The notes below the pieces were generated by a model that saw only the letters and a program-made list of their open reading frames with translations, was not told the origin of the DNA and did not search any database. A DNA stretch of 64,000 nt from an uncultured Clostridia bacterium (lineage in GTDB: Bacteria; Bacillota; Clostridia; Christensenellales; UBA1242), in contig CAKVGH010000001.1 of NCBI GenBank assembly GCA_934747255.1, forward strand, positions 1 to 64,000, in the 5' to 3' direction. Shown here one piece after another: positions 34,666 through 44,318 of this stretch. Numbering within the stretch: the stretch's first letter is position 1; every line of letters starts with the position of its first letter. A program made the position numbers and the translations under genes.

Positions 34666-36840
34666 ATGGAAGAAACAAAACTACAACGAATTTTAATGGA
34701 ACTGCGAACCGACCTTGATATGCTACTTGAAAGGTATTACAGCGGAGCAACTAAGGAGATGCAAGAGAAATTGAGTAGTCTTTCCACATTGGTTACAGAA
34801 CTTCAAACAAAAGTCGACACTCTTGATAGCGACAACACCACGAACAAAACCGATATAGAAAGCATTAAGGCAGATATAGTAAATATTAAGTCGCAGTGCG
34901 AAGAATTTACCACCAATATAACAAATCTTCAATCATCAGTAACGCAAAATACAAGCGATATTGCCGATTTAACAACTAGGGTAACCACCGCCGAAACCGA
35001 CATTGACGACCTGCAAACACTCACTGCTTCGCACACCGAAACTCTTAATGACCATTGGGACAAAATGATGATTCTATTAGCAGAAGAAATAAGTATGACA
35101 ACAAAAATGTCAAACGCCGAAGAACGAATTACTGCACTAGAAAATAGTTCCGCAACTGGCAATCCGGAAATCAGCAAAGCAGATATAACAGCCCTGCAAA
35201 CACAGGTTGATGCACTTGAAACCGAAGTCGATAGCCTATCAACCAAGGTTACCACAAACACGACTAACATTGCCGATTTGACCAGCAAAGTTAATACTAA
35301 TACAACTAATATTGCCACCAACACCGCCGACATTGCCACACTAAAAACAACCACCGAAAATATCACATCAACTGTGAGTGAACTGCAAACAACTGTTGCA
35401 ACTAACACACAAAATATCAGCAATTTGCAATCAACGATTAGCACAAACACAACAAATATTCAAACCAACGCTGATAACATTAGTACATTGCAATCGCAGG
35501 TTAATACCAACACTGAAAATATCGCAACAACCACCGCAAACATTGCTACTAACACAGCAAATATAGCAACAAATACGACCAATATTGCAACTCTTATGGC
35601 TTTTAGAGACAGTTTACTTACACCAACAGACCCATTTTACAACCCAAAAACTTTTAGCGATTATCCAGCAGGTACAATTTTGCAAGGCTATGCAAAGTAT
35701 AGTAGAAAATATCATTTAGTAATGAATACTCTAAAGACTCCAACTGTCTTATTTACTGCAGAACTGGGTTCAAGTGGTAAAATATTTTTTAGAATAAAAT
35801 TTTCATCAACTATAACATTCAATGGCACTATTAACTTGTACCAAAATGGCAATTTAGTTTATCAAGAACAATACTCATTTAATAACACTAGTAAAGAATT
35901 CGATTTAGAAAGAACTGTCAACGGTTTAACATTACAACAATCGAATTTATTTTACTTGCAAATAAACTCAAATAATACTCTTCAATATACATTAACATTC
36001 TATGAGTTACAATTGCTTGCTCCCAATGCAGAAATTGTTAATTCAATTTCACCTTTTAATGTTGAGTACTTTGAAAACAAATATTACATTAGCGATTGTA
36101 GTAGTGGAATAGCAAAAATTGCCGAAATAAATGTTACTGATATGCATAATATGGATAATTTGAGTTGGACCAATACAGGAATTGAATGTTTAACATACAA
36201 AACAACATTTGATACTAAAAAATTTGCAGATACTTACGCGCCAAATAAAAGAATCGACTATTATCAAAAAGCAGATACAAAAATATACTTTGAGAATAAG
36301 TTAAATAATGAAATATCAAATACGCAAGAATTTTGTAACCTTGATTGGATTCCAGTCAATGAATCTACTACTTACTTTACAGCTATTTTTAAGAATAGTT
36401 TTGCACTGACAAATGCCACATATTACTCGATGTTTAATTATGTAAATTCTACAAATAAACCATATTATTTTACAACAGGGGCTCGTTATTTACAACCTTA
36501 TAATGATTTCGTTTCAAGGAGATTTATTATATATACAAAAGAGACTGGAGAGAATTTCATAAAAAGACTAGATTCATACACTAATTTTTCTCTAAATATT
36601 GGCTTAGGAACAAATATTCATTTTTATTATAAATCATATAATGATGATATAATTTTATTTGATTGCTATATGAAATATTATGATAAAATAATTAAAAAAA
36701 CAATCTCATTTACAAATACTAATGGGTTTTCTATAACTTCTTCTACGGAAATAGGTGCTTATGAAGAATATTTTGAAGGTGCAAACAATGATTACTTTGT
36801 TGTTAGAGCAGGCAAACTAGAATATCACAAAAAACAATAA
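34666..36840 (+). CDS. Coiled-coil stalk protein with a shared C-terminal module (long form)
   Basis: A 724-residue protein without signal peptide. Residues 1-320 form a very long coiled-coil stalk; the part from about 230 to 310 is a regular repeat of the type TNTTNIA / TNTANIA, as in trimeric adhesin stalks and phage tail fibres. From FSDYPAGTIL (about 329) it carries the same beta-rich module as the protein at 31916 (TAELGSSGKI, LLAPNAEI, ENKYYISDC, LSWTNTGI, KTTFDT, TEIGAYE). AGGAG lies 7 bases before the ATG. It is divergent from one intact exported protein gene and convergent with the other. Its lack of a signal suggests release by lysis or mother-cell assembly onto the spore; both are guesses. 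Confidence 0.65.
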   Translation: MEETKLQRILMELRTDLDMLLERYYSGATKEMQEKLSSLSTLVTELQTKVDTLDSDNTTNKTDIESIKADIVNIKSQCEEFTTNITNLQSSVTQNTSDIADLTTRVTTAETDIDDLQTLTASHTETLNDHWDKMMILLAEEISMTTKMSNAEERITALENSSATGNPEISKADITALQTQVDALETEVDSLSTKVTTNTTNIADLTSKVNTNTTNIATNTADIATLKTTTENITSTVSELQTTVATNTQNISNLQSTISTNTTNIQTNADNISTLQSQVNTNTENIATTTANIATNTANIATNTTNIATLMAFRDSLLTPTDPFYNPKTFSDYPAGTILQGYAKYSRKYHLVMNTLKTPTVLFTAELGSSGKIFFRIKFSSTITFNGTINLYQNGNLVYQEQYSFNNTSKEFDLERTVNGLTLQQSNLFYLQINSNNTLQYTLTFYELQLLAPNAEIVNSISPFNVEYFENKYYISDCSSGIAKIAEINVTDMHNMDNLSWTNTGIECLTYKTTFDTKKFADTYAPNKRIDYYQKADTKIYFENKLNNEISNTQEFCNLDWIPVNESTTYFTAIFKNSFALTNATYYSMFNYVNSTNKPYYFTTGARYLQPYNDFVSRRFIIYTKETGENFIKRLDSYTNFSLNIGLGTNIHFYYKSYNDDIILFDCYMKYYDKIIKKTISFTNTNGFSITSSTEIGAYEEYFEGANNDYFVVRAGKLEYHKKQ

Positions 36841-36843
36841 AAC

Positions 36844-36873
36844 AAAAAACAACTCATAAAGAGTTGTTTTTTT
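36844..36873. terminator. Bidirectional terminator
   Basis: AAAAAACAACTC, loop ATAAA, GAGTTGTTTTTTT, between convergent genes. Confidence 0.85.
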
Positions 36874-36898
36874 GTACATAATACTAATTACCTAATAA

Positions 36899-37537
36899 TT
36901 AAGCAATTACAATTGCTTCAAGCAATGGCTTTGCAGCTTCAGCTGTCAAGTTGTTAGCTTGGATTGTCTTAACTTGGATACCTTGTCCTTGGAAGTTAAG
37001 AGAGAATGTACCAGTTACATCGCCATAATTTAGGCTTGTTTTAACTGTGTATACATCGCCTGCAATATCAAATTTATCAACAGCACCTGTTACAGCACGA
37101 TTACCTTCTGTAGCAAGAACGATTGCATCGCCTGCATCAGAATATGTTACTTCTGACCAATTTGCGCCACCATCTACTGATACAATGTAGTAGAAAGCTA
37201 CTTTAGAATTAGCTGTAATTGTTGCCTTTGCACCTTGTGTAAATGTTACTTTATCGCCAGGAAGTACAACATAAGCTCCTGCTTCATTTGTAGCGCAGTC
37301 TTCTGAACCTACACCTTTTGGACTTGTTGTTACTTTAACTGTGTTAGTTGCACCTGCATTTACTGTAAGTGTCATCCAATCACTCATAACAAAGTCAACT
37401 TTTCCACCTTGGCCATCTTGTTTAGATGAACTTGTGTACCAAGCACCTGTTGCTGTCAAAATCATGCTTAAGCAAAGCAAGATGCTTAAAAGAACGATAG
37501 CAACTGTTGATTTTCTCATTTTCTTTGAGTTTACCAT
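36899..37537 (-). CDS. SipW-dependent TasA-like exported protein (intact, carries the border repeat)
   Basis: A 212-residue exported protein: basic MVNSKKMRKS, hydrophobic TVAIVLLSILLCLSMI, then LTATGAWYTSSS. The body has VVLPGDKV and ends VKTIQANNLTAEAA, matching the headless cassettes. GGAG lies 9 bases before the ATG and TTGCCT-17-TATACT upstream gives a good promoter. The codons for LTATGAW (TTGACAGCAACAGG then TGCTTGGT) match the 27-bp border in 22 of 23 bases and in the same frame, so this is the one place in the window where a cassette body could be joined to a signal peptide. Predicted to be an extracellular filament or coat subunit. Confidence 0.78.
   Translation of the reverse strand: MVNSKKMRKSTVAIVLLSILLCLSMILTATGAWYTSSSKQDGQGGKVDFVMSDWMTLTVNAGATNTVKVTTSPKGVGSEDCATNEAGAYVVLPGDKVTFTQGAKATITANSKVAFYYIVSVDGGANWSEVTYSDAGDAIVLATEGNRAVTGAVDKFDIAGDVYTVKTSLNYGDVTGTFSLNFQGQGIQVKTIQANNLTAEAAKPLLEAIVIA
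37438..37460 (-). repeat. Border repeat, copy 3, within the intact gene
   Basis: 23 bases matching the cassette border with one silent change (GGT for GGC). Same strand as copy 2, opposite to copy 1. Confidence 0.8.
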
Positions 37538-37596
37538 TTTGTTTTTCTCCTTTTTTTATTTTATTTTATTTACAACCTTTCGTTATAAACATTCAT

Positions 37597-37625
37597 AGTA
37601 TAATAAACGGCAAAATTAAAGGCAA
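37597..37625 (-). promoter_or_regulatory. Promoter of the intact gene at 37537
   Basis: Minus strand TTGCCT (37620-37625), 17 bp, TATACT (37597-37602). Confidence 0.7.
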
Positions 37626-37866
37626 ATATTTTTAACCACTTTTTCAAAATTTTTTTATTTTTTTTGTTTTTTTTGGTTTGTCGCAATTTGTCAAAGGTTT
37701 TTGGGCAAAAATGTTTTAACATTTTTTTGATATATAATGTTTTAATCTATATAATATATATTTATATATAATAATACAGCCTTTTGAAAGTTTTTTGGGC
37801 AAAATTTTGCAAGTATCAAAAAAGACAAGGCAAAAAATTTTATTTGTGGTAAAATGTCTTAAACAA

Positions 37867-40185
37867 ATGAAAAAAATAATAAATTATAGACCGCTACTGG
37901 CTTTGTTTTTGGGATTGTGTATAGGTACAACTTGTGCCTGTGCTATTTTTAATATCAATTCTGCCAACTTTGTGGACTATTGTGTTATTATTGGTGTGCT
38001 TATTTTAACAACTTCCCTGCTCCTACTAATGAAAGGCGAAAAACATTTATCTTACTTAAAAATGGGAATAACGCTTTTACTATCAATAATACTTGGAGTA
38101 TGCCTTGTGTTTGGGGTTGTTGGAAAAAAGATTAGCGACACGGAAAGAGTTTTTGACGAAGTGGGCAGAAACTCGGTTCATACCACAATTGAAGCGAGAG
38201 TTTGTTCCACCATACTCGATGGCGGGAAACTATCGGCAGTGCTGGGCAATGTAAAATTAAACGGAAAATCTTACGGCAAAATGAAAATTAAAATTTCGTT
38301 TGGCGACAGCAAAGTGACTGTTGGCGATAATTTATCTTTTGAAGCAGTAATTTTTAGCAATGAAGTTATAGCCGAAACAATCAACACAAAAATGATGTTT
38401 GACAATATTTACTACTATGGTTATGCCAGCGGAAGCGAGATTGTTTGCACAAAAAACAATGCAAACTTAATCGAAAGAGTCCGCATTAAAACCGACAACA
38501 CCTTAAAAGAAAGTTGTGACGAAAACTACGGAATCTTAAAAGCCTTGCTACTAGGCGACAAAAGTGATATGGAGCAAGACACCTACGAAAACTATAAGTT
38601 GAGTGGACTGGCTCACATACTATCAATTTCGGGCTTACATATTGGCTTTATAGCAATGATGATATACTTTTTGCTAAAAAAACTCAAAGCCAACACCAAA
38701 GTGCAATTTTTTGTTACAGCAATACTTTTGCTACTATACTGTGCGTTATGCGGGTTTATTAGTTCGGTTGTAAGAGCCACGATTATGAGCATTTGCCTAA
38801 TGCTAGCAAATGTAATTGGCGAACGAAACGACCATATTTCCAGTTTGAGTTTAGCGGGCATAATACTACTATTTATCAACCCTATTTATGTAATAGACAT
38901 TGGTTTTCAACTATCATTTTTATCGGTGTTTGGCATACTTGTATTTGCTAGGTCGATAACAAAATTCTTTGTTAAAATTCACTTGCCAAACTTTATTGCA
39001 AGCAGTTTTGCAGTGACATTATCAGCAACAATTTTAACACTCCCAGTTTTAATCAAAACTTTTGGGTATATTTCGCCAATAAGCCTAATTGCCAATCTTG
39101 TAATACTACCATTATTCTCAATATTTTTTAGCATACTGTTTATAGCATTTTTAATTAACTTAATCATACCGATTGGCTTTATGTTTTCGTTTTTATCTAC
39201 CATATTTAGTTGCATTAGCGCAGTGACAACTGTTTTAGCCAAAGCGGGCGTTATTAAAACGGACTTTTCGCCAGTACTATCAACATTCGCCTACTACACA
39301 TTTTTACTACTTGCAAGCAGACTTAATATGTCAAACAAACTATTAAAACAATGTATGTGCATTATATGTGCGGTGGTTTGCGTTGCCTTTTCGGTTGACG
39401 AAATTATCAGGAGCAACTACAACTTTCACGAGTATTTTTCGGTAATCAAGACCGTTGAAAACTCGTGTATGATACAAGCACGCAGTGGCAATAACACGCT
39501 TGTTTACGCAAGCAACGATAATAGTTACGACTTTGAAAATTTGAGTTCGCATTTCAAAAACTTTTTGATTAGAAAAGTTCATACAATAATCGTTCCAAAC
39601 TACACACCAGAACAAAACGAAGTGATAATAAAACTCATCGAAAAGTATAAAACTGATACTTTGTTTTTGCCTGCCAGCGAAAAAGAAAATAGTTCACTTT
39701 TATATTCAAAACTTGGCAAAGTGGTTAGAATACGATATGACGATTTTTACTATCTAGCAATCGACAAAGTTTACAGGTTAAAGGGCTTTAAGATTGACGG
39801 AAAAGTAAGGGCTTACTGGGTGGAATATTCCGATGGACCATATTACGAAGAACCATTGTTTGACTACGAGTTAATGCAAAAAGTAAAGGAAGCAAGAGTA
39901 CTAGTTTTGTGTGACAAGTTAACTCTTAATCAAACCGACAAATTGATTGAATTACTTGGCTATATTAACTACTACGACCCTATTCGGTATGTGTTATCAA
40001 ATGATTACAACGAATCACTGAAAAAACTAATTGCATTTGACAAAATTGGTATTACAGATGTTATAATAAAAAACACAAAAAAACTTTCGGTGGAGCAACA
40101 GGCGTATATCGACAGTCTTGATGGCGTAAAATTAAATAACAAATATTGGCTAGACTTTAATTATAGGAGAACAAAATTGATATGA
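37867..40185 (+). CDS. comEC: ComEC/Rec2-like DNA uptake channel protein
   Basis: A 772-residue membrane protein that forms the channel for single-stranded DNA in natural transformation. The N-terminal OB-like region follows two or three helices; the competence domain carries LAHILSISGLHIGF, the family signature, and about eight further helices. The C-terminal metallo-beta-lactamase-like domain is present in outline but the metal motif HxHxDH is absent (VPNYTPEQN stands at that place). The ATG at 37867 is chosen because it opens the first helix; an upstream TTG at 37795 adds an atypical basic stretch. No clear ribosome binding site. It overlaps holA by 4 bases. Confidence 0.88.
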   Translation: MKKIINYRPLLALFLGLCIGTTCACAIFNINSANFVDYCVIIGVLILTTSLLLLMKGEKHLSYLKMGITLLLSIILGVCLVFGVVGKKISDTERVFDEVGRNSVHTTIEARVCSTILDGGKLSAVLGNVKLNGKSYGKMKIKISFGDSKVTVGDNLSFEAVIFSNEVIAETINTKMMFDNIYYYGYASGSEIVCTKNNANLIERVRIKTDNTLKESCDENYGILKALLLGDKSDMEQDTYENYKLSGLAHILSISGLHIGFIAMMIYFLLKKLKANTKVQFFVTAILLLLYCALCGFISSVVRATIMSICLMLANVIGERNDHISSLSLAGIILLFINPIYVIDIGFQLSFLSVFGILVFARSITKFFVKIHLPNFIASSFAVTLSATILTLPVLIKTFGYISPISLIANLVILPLFSIFFSILFIAFLINLIIPIGFMFSFLSTIFSCISAVTTVLAKAGVIKTDFSPVLSTFAYYTFLLLASRLNMSNKLLKQCMCIICAVVCVAFSVDEIIRSNYNFHEYFSVIKTVENSCMIQARSGNNTLVYASNDNSYDFENLSSHFKNFLIRKVHTIIVPNYTPEQNEVIIKLIEKYKTDTLFLPASEKENSSLLYSKLGKVVRIRYDDFYYLAIDKVYRLKGFKIDGKVRAYWVEYSDGPYYEEPLFDYELMQKVKEARVLVLCDKLTLNQTDKLIELLGYINYYDPIRYVLSNDYNESLKKLIAFDKIGITDVIIKNTKKLSVEQQAYIDSLDGVKLNNKYWLDFNYRRTKLI

Positions 40186-41171
40186 AATTTGCAGAATTGA
40201 AAAAAAGTTTATTATCGGCGGTTATGCCTTGCTACTTTGTTAGCGGCGATGACCCATTTTTGCGAGAAAATTCTTGCTCACTAATTGAAAAACAAATTTT
40301 TGGTCAAATTATAAAAAACAACCTAAACAAGCAGGTGTTTACGAGTGACGAACTCGACCCAGTAAAGTTTATAGATACCCTAAACACCGTGCCGTTTTTT
40401 GCAGAAAAAAAGTTGGTTATCTTAAAAGTTTACGAGCCAAAAAAAGACACCACTTTGCTCAACTTATTAAAGGAATACATTAAACTTCCAAACGACCAAA
40501 CTTGCCTTGTAATCGTGGATAATTCGTCAAGCGAAGCCGTGCAATCATTAAAGCCACTTTGTACATTTGTGGACTGTTCTAGGCTTGAAAACAAATTGTT
40601 AAAACAATGGATAACTCACAAACTTGCAACGGGCTATGCAAATCTCTCCCCTACTATAACCGCTGAAGCAATAGACACTTTAATTGACTACACCAACGGC
40701 TACTTATCAAAAATATCACTCGAACTTGACAAACTTGTTAGTTACTCTGGTGGCGAAATCGAAATTAGTCACATTGAGCAAATTGTTCCAAAAGATTTGG
40801 AATACTCAATTTTTGAACTTACAAACAGTTTGGCTAGTGGTGACATTAAAAAAGCCGAACTAATAAAAAACGATATTATGAACAATCGTAAAACGACAAA
40901 CAACATTTTAAGCGTAGTTCAAAATTATTTTAGACGACTATTCTTTGCCATAACAAGCGCCAAATCTTCCACCGAAATTGCTTCTATTTTGGGCGTTAAA
41001 GAATTTGCTATTACAAAGTCGAAGGAAGTTGCTCGAAAGTTTGGAGCAAGAAAATTAAAAAGTATTGTAGAACTTTGTGCCGACCTTGACTACAAAACAA
41101 AAACTGGTGTTGTATCCATTGAAAACGCAAACAATTACTTACTACTATTTATATTTGATTGTATCAAATAA
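40182..41171 (+). CDS. holA: DNA polymerase III subunit delta
   Basis: A 329-residue clamp-loader subunit that opens the beta clamp. YFVSGDDPFLRENSC near the N-terminus, KLVILKVYEP, and SIFELTNSLASGD with NYFRRLFF in the C-terminal collar domain are typical. Its ATG overlaps the comEC stop as ATGA, so translation is coupled; comEC-holA is a common pair in Firmicutes. It ends at a strong terminator. Confidence 0.93.
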   Translation: MKFAELKKSLLSAVMPCYFVSGDDPFLRENSCSLIEKQIFGQIIKNNLNKQVFTSDELDPVKFIDTLNTVPFFAEKKLVILKVYEPKKDTTLLNLLKEYIKLPNDQTCLVIVDNSSSEAVQSLKPLCTFVDCSRLENKLLKQWITHKLATGYANLSPTITAEAIDTLIDYTNGYLSKISLELDKLVSYSGGEIEISHIEQIVPKDLEYSIFELTNSLASGDIKKAELIKNDIMNNRKTTNNILSVVQNYFRRLFFAITSAKSSTEIASILGVKEFAITKSKEVARKFGARKLKSIVELCADLDYKTKTGVVSIENANNYLLLFIFDCIK

Positions 41172-41269
41172 AATTGTTAAAAAACATTTTCAATCGTAAA
41201 AGTCATCTAACAAAAATGTAATAAAAACTTTTACTAAAAAGCAATACCAACTATTCAATAAAATTAAAT

Positions 41270-41300
41270 AAAAAGTCACCATACACTATGGTGGCTTTTT
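41270..41300 (+). terminator. Terminator of comEC-holA
   Basis: AAAAAGTCACCATA, loop CAC, TATGGTGGCTTTTT. Confidence 0.9.
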
Positions 41301-41305
41301 ACAAA

Positions 41306-41380
41306 AGATAGATGTCGGTTTATTTTTTTGAACTATCATTAACCGCAAAATTTTTTAAGAGATAAATGTCGGTTTATTTT
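41306..41380. repeat. Pair of 21-bp direct repeats
   Basis: AGATAGATGTCGGTTTATTTT at 41306-41326 and AGATAAATGTCGGTTTATTTT at 41360-41380, one mismatch, period 54 bases. They lie after the holA terminator. No role is evident. Confidence 0.6.
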
Positions 41381-41712
41381 AGTATTAAATGTAATTTGTT
41401 TGTTATTTAATAGATTATTTTATTAAACTCAATTTTTTACTACAATTAAATTTTTTTTATTATTTTTTTTGCTTTAACACAACATTTTGTATGTTTTTGA
41501 TAAAATAAAATATTTTTGTCAAAATCTTTTTTTTATTTTTTATTTTTTCATTATTTTGCTAAATTTTTATAATTTTTTGTAATTTTTGTCGATATTTTGT
41601 GTTTTTTTAATGATTTTTATCACTTTTTTTATTTTTTTTGAAAAATTTATAATTTATGTCGAAAATTTTTATTGCGAAATTAACTTTTATTAAAGCCCTG
41701 CAAAACAAATTC
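41381..41712. other. Extremely AT-rich gap before the spoIIE stop
   Basis: About 330 bases, mostly T on the plus strand. No ORF and no convincing hairpin. Confidence 0.45.
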
Positions 41713-44025
41713 TTAAACTCTTTCAAAAATTCTGGCAGCAATAACTGTGCAATCATCTTTTAGTTTTTTCGATGACAATTCTATCGCCTTTGCAAGAATT
41801 TCATCACTCATTGTTTGCGGATTAGTTGTATCTATCAAAGAAACAAACTTTTGCAGTTGTTCTATTCCACCAAACGAGTCAACAATGCCATCGCTACACA
41901 TAATAATCATATCTTGTGAATTGATATTCTTTTTGATAATTGAGGGCTTAATTTCTTCCAAAATACCGAGTGGCAAAGCACCTGCTTGTAAAATCTCGGT
42001 TTCCCCACTATGTTTGATAAGTCCTTCGGGAGCACCCACTTTTACAAGGTCAGCGGTAGCACTATTAAGGTCCACCACGCACAAATCGAGTGCAGAATAG
42101 TTCTCTTCACTATTTATACTCAAAAAGCGATTGACAGAGTTTAGTATGATTTCATTATCAAAACCTGCTTTGTAAAAGTTTTCTATCAGGCTTATTGCAG
42201 TATCACTTGTGTTTTGTGCTTGCTCGCCACTGCCCATACCATCACAAAGAGCAAGCAAAACCTTATCTGGCGAAAGTTTTATAAATGAATAACTATCTCC
42301 GCTTACCGAGTTTTTATGTTTTGGACAACCGCTACTGCCGTATATTAAATCATATTTTGGTGCGGTAATATAGGTATTAACCACAAACGATGGCACTTGA
42401 CTAGGCGTGGACGAAGAAAGGAGCATTTTTGTTTTGCATACTTTGGCGAGTACTTTCAAAATGTTATTTTCATTTGCATCATTTTCTCTCACAACCATTG
42501 TTACGCACGAAGTTTGAGTGTCTTTTTCGTATACCACCACTTCATTGGCTAAAATATTGCAGTAATTTAATTCATCAATGATTTGATTTTCCTTTGCCGT
42601 ATCAAACTCGATAAGTTTTAGCGTATCAGTCGCCAAGATTTTAAGCAGTTGCGATACTCCTGCAAGTTGGTCAGCAATTAGTACTCTGCTGGTATCCATC
42701 GACACTACCATATTTGCGTATTGCTTGTAACTAACAATAAGTTGATTTATTGCTTGCAAAATTATATTTACTCTTGAACATCTTGTCGACAAAAACGCAG
42801 GCACATCTAAAATATTTGTGCGTCCCCTTTCAAAGCCAGCACTAATTATGTCGTCAAACACTTTGTTTGTTTCGTCTGCAAGCGACCTTAAACACTTGTA
42901 TCTTTCTGGACAATCTGCACAGACCTTTTGCATTACTTCTTGTGCTAGCATTTTTTTTGCTTCTTCTAGTGGTAAAACACCCTTTACGGTATTTCTAAAA
43001 GTGTTATTCATTTCGTAAAATATATTTGAAATTTCAAACATTCGCTTTGACAATTCGTTTCGACTACGATTAACAACATCTCGTGACGCTTGATTTTTAT
43101 TTTCTCCACCAATCAAAATTTTTAATATGGACAAAGTATCTTTTTTGATTAAAACAAATAGTCCTACGCCAATGAATGTGGAAAGAAAAGAAAATATCGA
43201 ATACCCTGAATAGAGATTAAAATAAAGTCCCAAAACCAAATCTGCAAGCAATACCGCCACAGCGGAGTAGTAACAATGACTCGTTCTAAACGATAGTCCA
43301 GCGAGTCCTAAAAGAGCATAGCCTGCACACATAGTAAGGTTGTTTGAATAAAGTGCTTCGCCCAGTCCCAGCACGACAGAGATTATCATTGAACTAGCGC
43401 CATCATAAAGATAAATCGCAAGCATTATTATAAAGATAGAAAATATTTTTGACAGCGATATATTCCAAATTGTGATTGTAGAAAGTCCAAGATTTATGCT
43501 CATTAGAATCAAGCAAAGCGAAATTATTTCGTCAATAGTGAGTTTTAAGCCTATTCCCTTAACTAAAAAAGCCTTAAAGATTTTAATGCACGCAAGCATA
43601 AAAATTATTGCTACCATAATGCTTATCACAGCACTTAACAATGCTTCGTTAGAACCTAAACTATATAATATAAGCATTGTGTGACAGACGAATGCATAAA
43701 TGCATAACAGCCAAATTTTTATTGGCGACTTAATCGCCTTGTGAATGTATGTAACAATTATCATAAACCCACTGCAAGACAGTGTGAGCCACAAGTTTGT
43801 TAATTCAAAACAAGATAAGTACCCTGTTAAAATGAACATTAAAGATAAAATAAATACATTTTGATTACACCAACACAGAGCTAAAAATAGTCCTATTGCA
43901 AACGGAAATATATTATTTTTAATCCCCGCTTTCCATAACACAAAAAACATTGCAAAGAATAACAAATATTTTATAGCACCTAGTGCATTTACTATTTTTT
44001 TTGACTTAAAGATTTCGGCTTTCAT
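41713..44025 (-). CDS. spoIIE: Stage II sporulation protein E (PP2C phosphatase)
   Basis: A 770-residue forespore regulator that dephosphorylates SpoIIAA and so activates sigma-F. The N-terminal half has about ten membrane helices, the middle is a helical regulatory region with a Cys cluster (CADCPERYKCL), and the C-terminal PP2C domain begins near residue 565 with VSGDSY, LLALCDGMGSGEQA and IIMCSDGIVDSFGG as metal-binding motifs. AGGAG lies 5 bases before the ATG at 44025, which fixes the start. It is divergent from yabP-yabQ-divIC, its usual neighbours in Bacillus and Clostridia. Confidence 0.96.
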   Translation of the reverse strand: MKAEIFKSKKIVNALGAIKYLLFFAMFFVLWKAGIKNNIFPFAIGLFLALCWCNQNVFILSLMFILTGYLSCFELTNLWLTLSCSGFMIIVTYIHKAIKSPIKIWLLCIYAFVCHTMLILYSLGSNEALLSAVISIMVAIIFMLACIKIFKAFLVKGIGLKLTIDEIISLCLILMSINLGLSTITIWNISLSKIFSIFIIMLAIYLYDGASSMIISVVLGLGEALYSNNLTMCAGYALLGLAGLSFRTSHCYYSAVAVLLADLVLGLYFNLYSGYSIFSFLSTFIGVGLFVLIKKDTLSILKILIGGENKNQASRDVVNRSRNELSKRMFEISNIFYEMNNTFRNTVKGVLPLEEAKKMLAQEVMQKVCADCPERYKCLRSLADETNKVFDDIISAGFERGRTNILDVPAFLSTRCSRVNIILQAINQLIVSYKQYANMVVSMDTSRVLIADQLAGVSQLLKILATDTLKLIEFDTAKENQIIDELNYCNILANEVVVYEKDTQTSCVTMVVRENDANENNILKVLAKVCKTKMLLSSSTPSQVPSFVVNTYITAPKYDLIYGSSGCPKHKNSVSGDSYSFIKLSPDKVLLALCDGMGSGEQAQNTSDTAISLIENFYKAGFDNEIILNSVNRFLSINSEENYSALDLCVVDLNSATADLVKVGAPEGLIKHSGETEILQAGALPLGILEEIKPSIIKKNINSQDMIIMCSDGIVDSFGGIEQLQKFVSLIDTTNPQTMSDEILAKAIELSSKKLKDDCTVIAARIFERV

Positions 44026-44318
44026 AACTTCTCCTACTCCAAAGAGTATAAAACGAATCATCTTCAACCGCTAGTGAAAATTTTTTGTAAAAACCTAAAA
44101 TAAAGTCATTTTTTTGAAAAATATAGCAAAAAATGTTGATTTTTTATTGTTTTTTTAATTATTTTGCAATTTTTTATTCATTGATGACATTTTTCATTAT
44201 CAAAAAAACTCACTCACAAAAGTCGGTTTTTAATTTGAAAACAGTTAAATATTCACGGTATTAAATAAAACAATCATAAATCGTACTTCCCTTTAATAAA
44301 TTATTTTAGGAGTAAATT

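Noticed and set aside
34929..35450. Long minus-strand ORF opposite the coiled-coil stalk
   Set aside because: It is a valine-rich shadow of the Asn/Thr-rich repeat on the coding strand and has no ribosome binding site.
35280..35610. Repetitive plus-strand sequence as a CRISPR or tandem DNA repeat
   Set aside because: The repeats are in frame, of varied spacing and encode TNTTNIA-type coiled-coil units; they are protein repeats, not spacers.
28588..37600. Diversity-generating retroelement
   Set aside because: No reverse transcriptase, template repeat or adenine-rich variable region is present.
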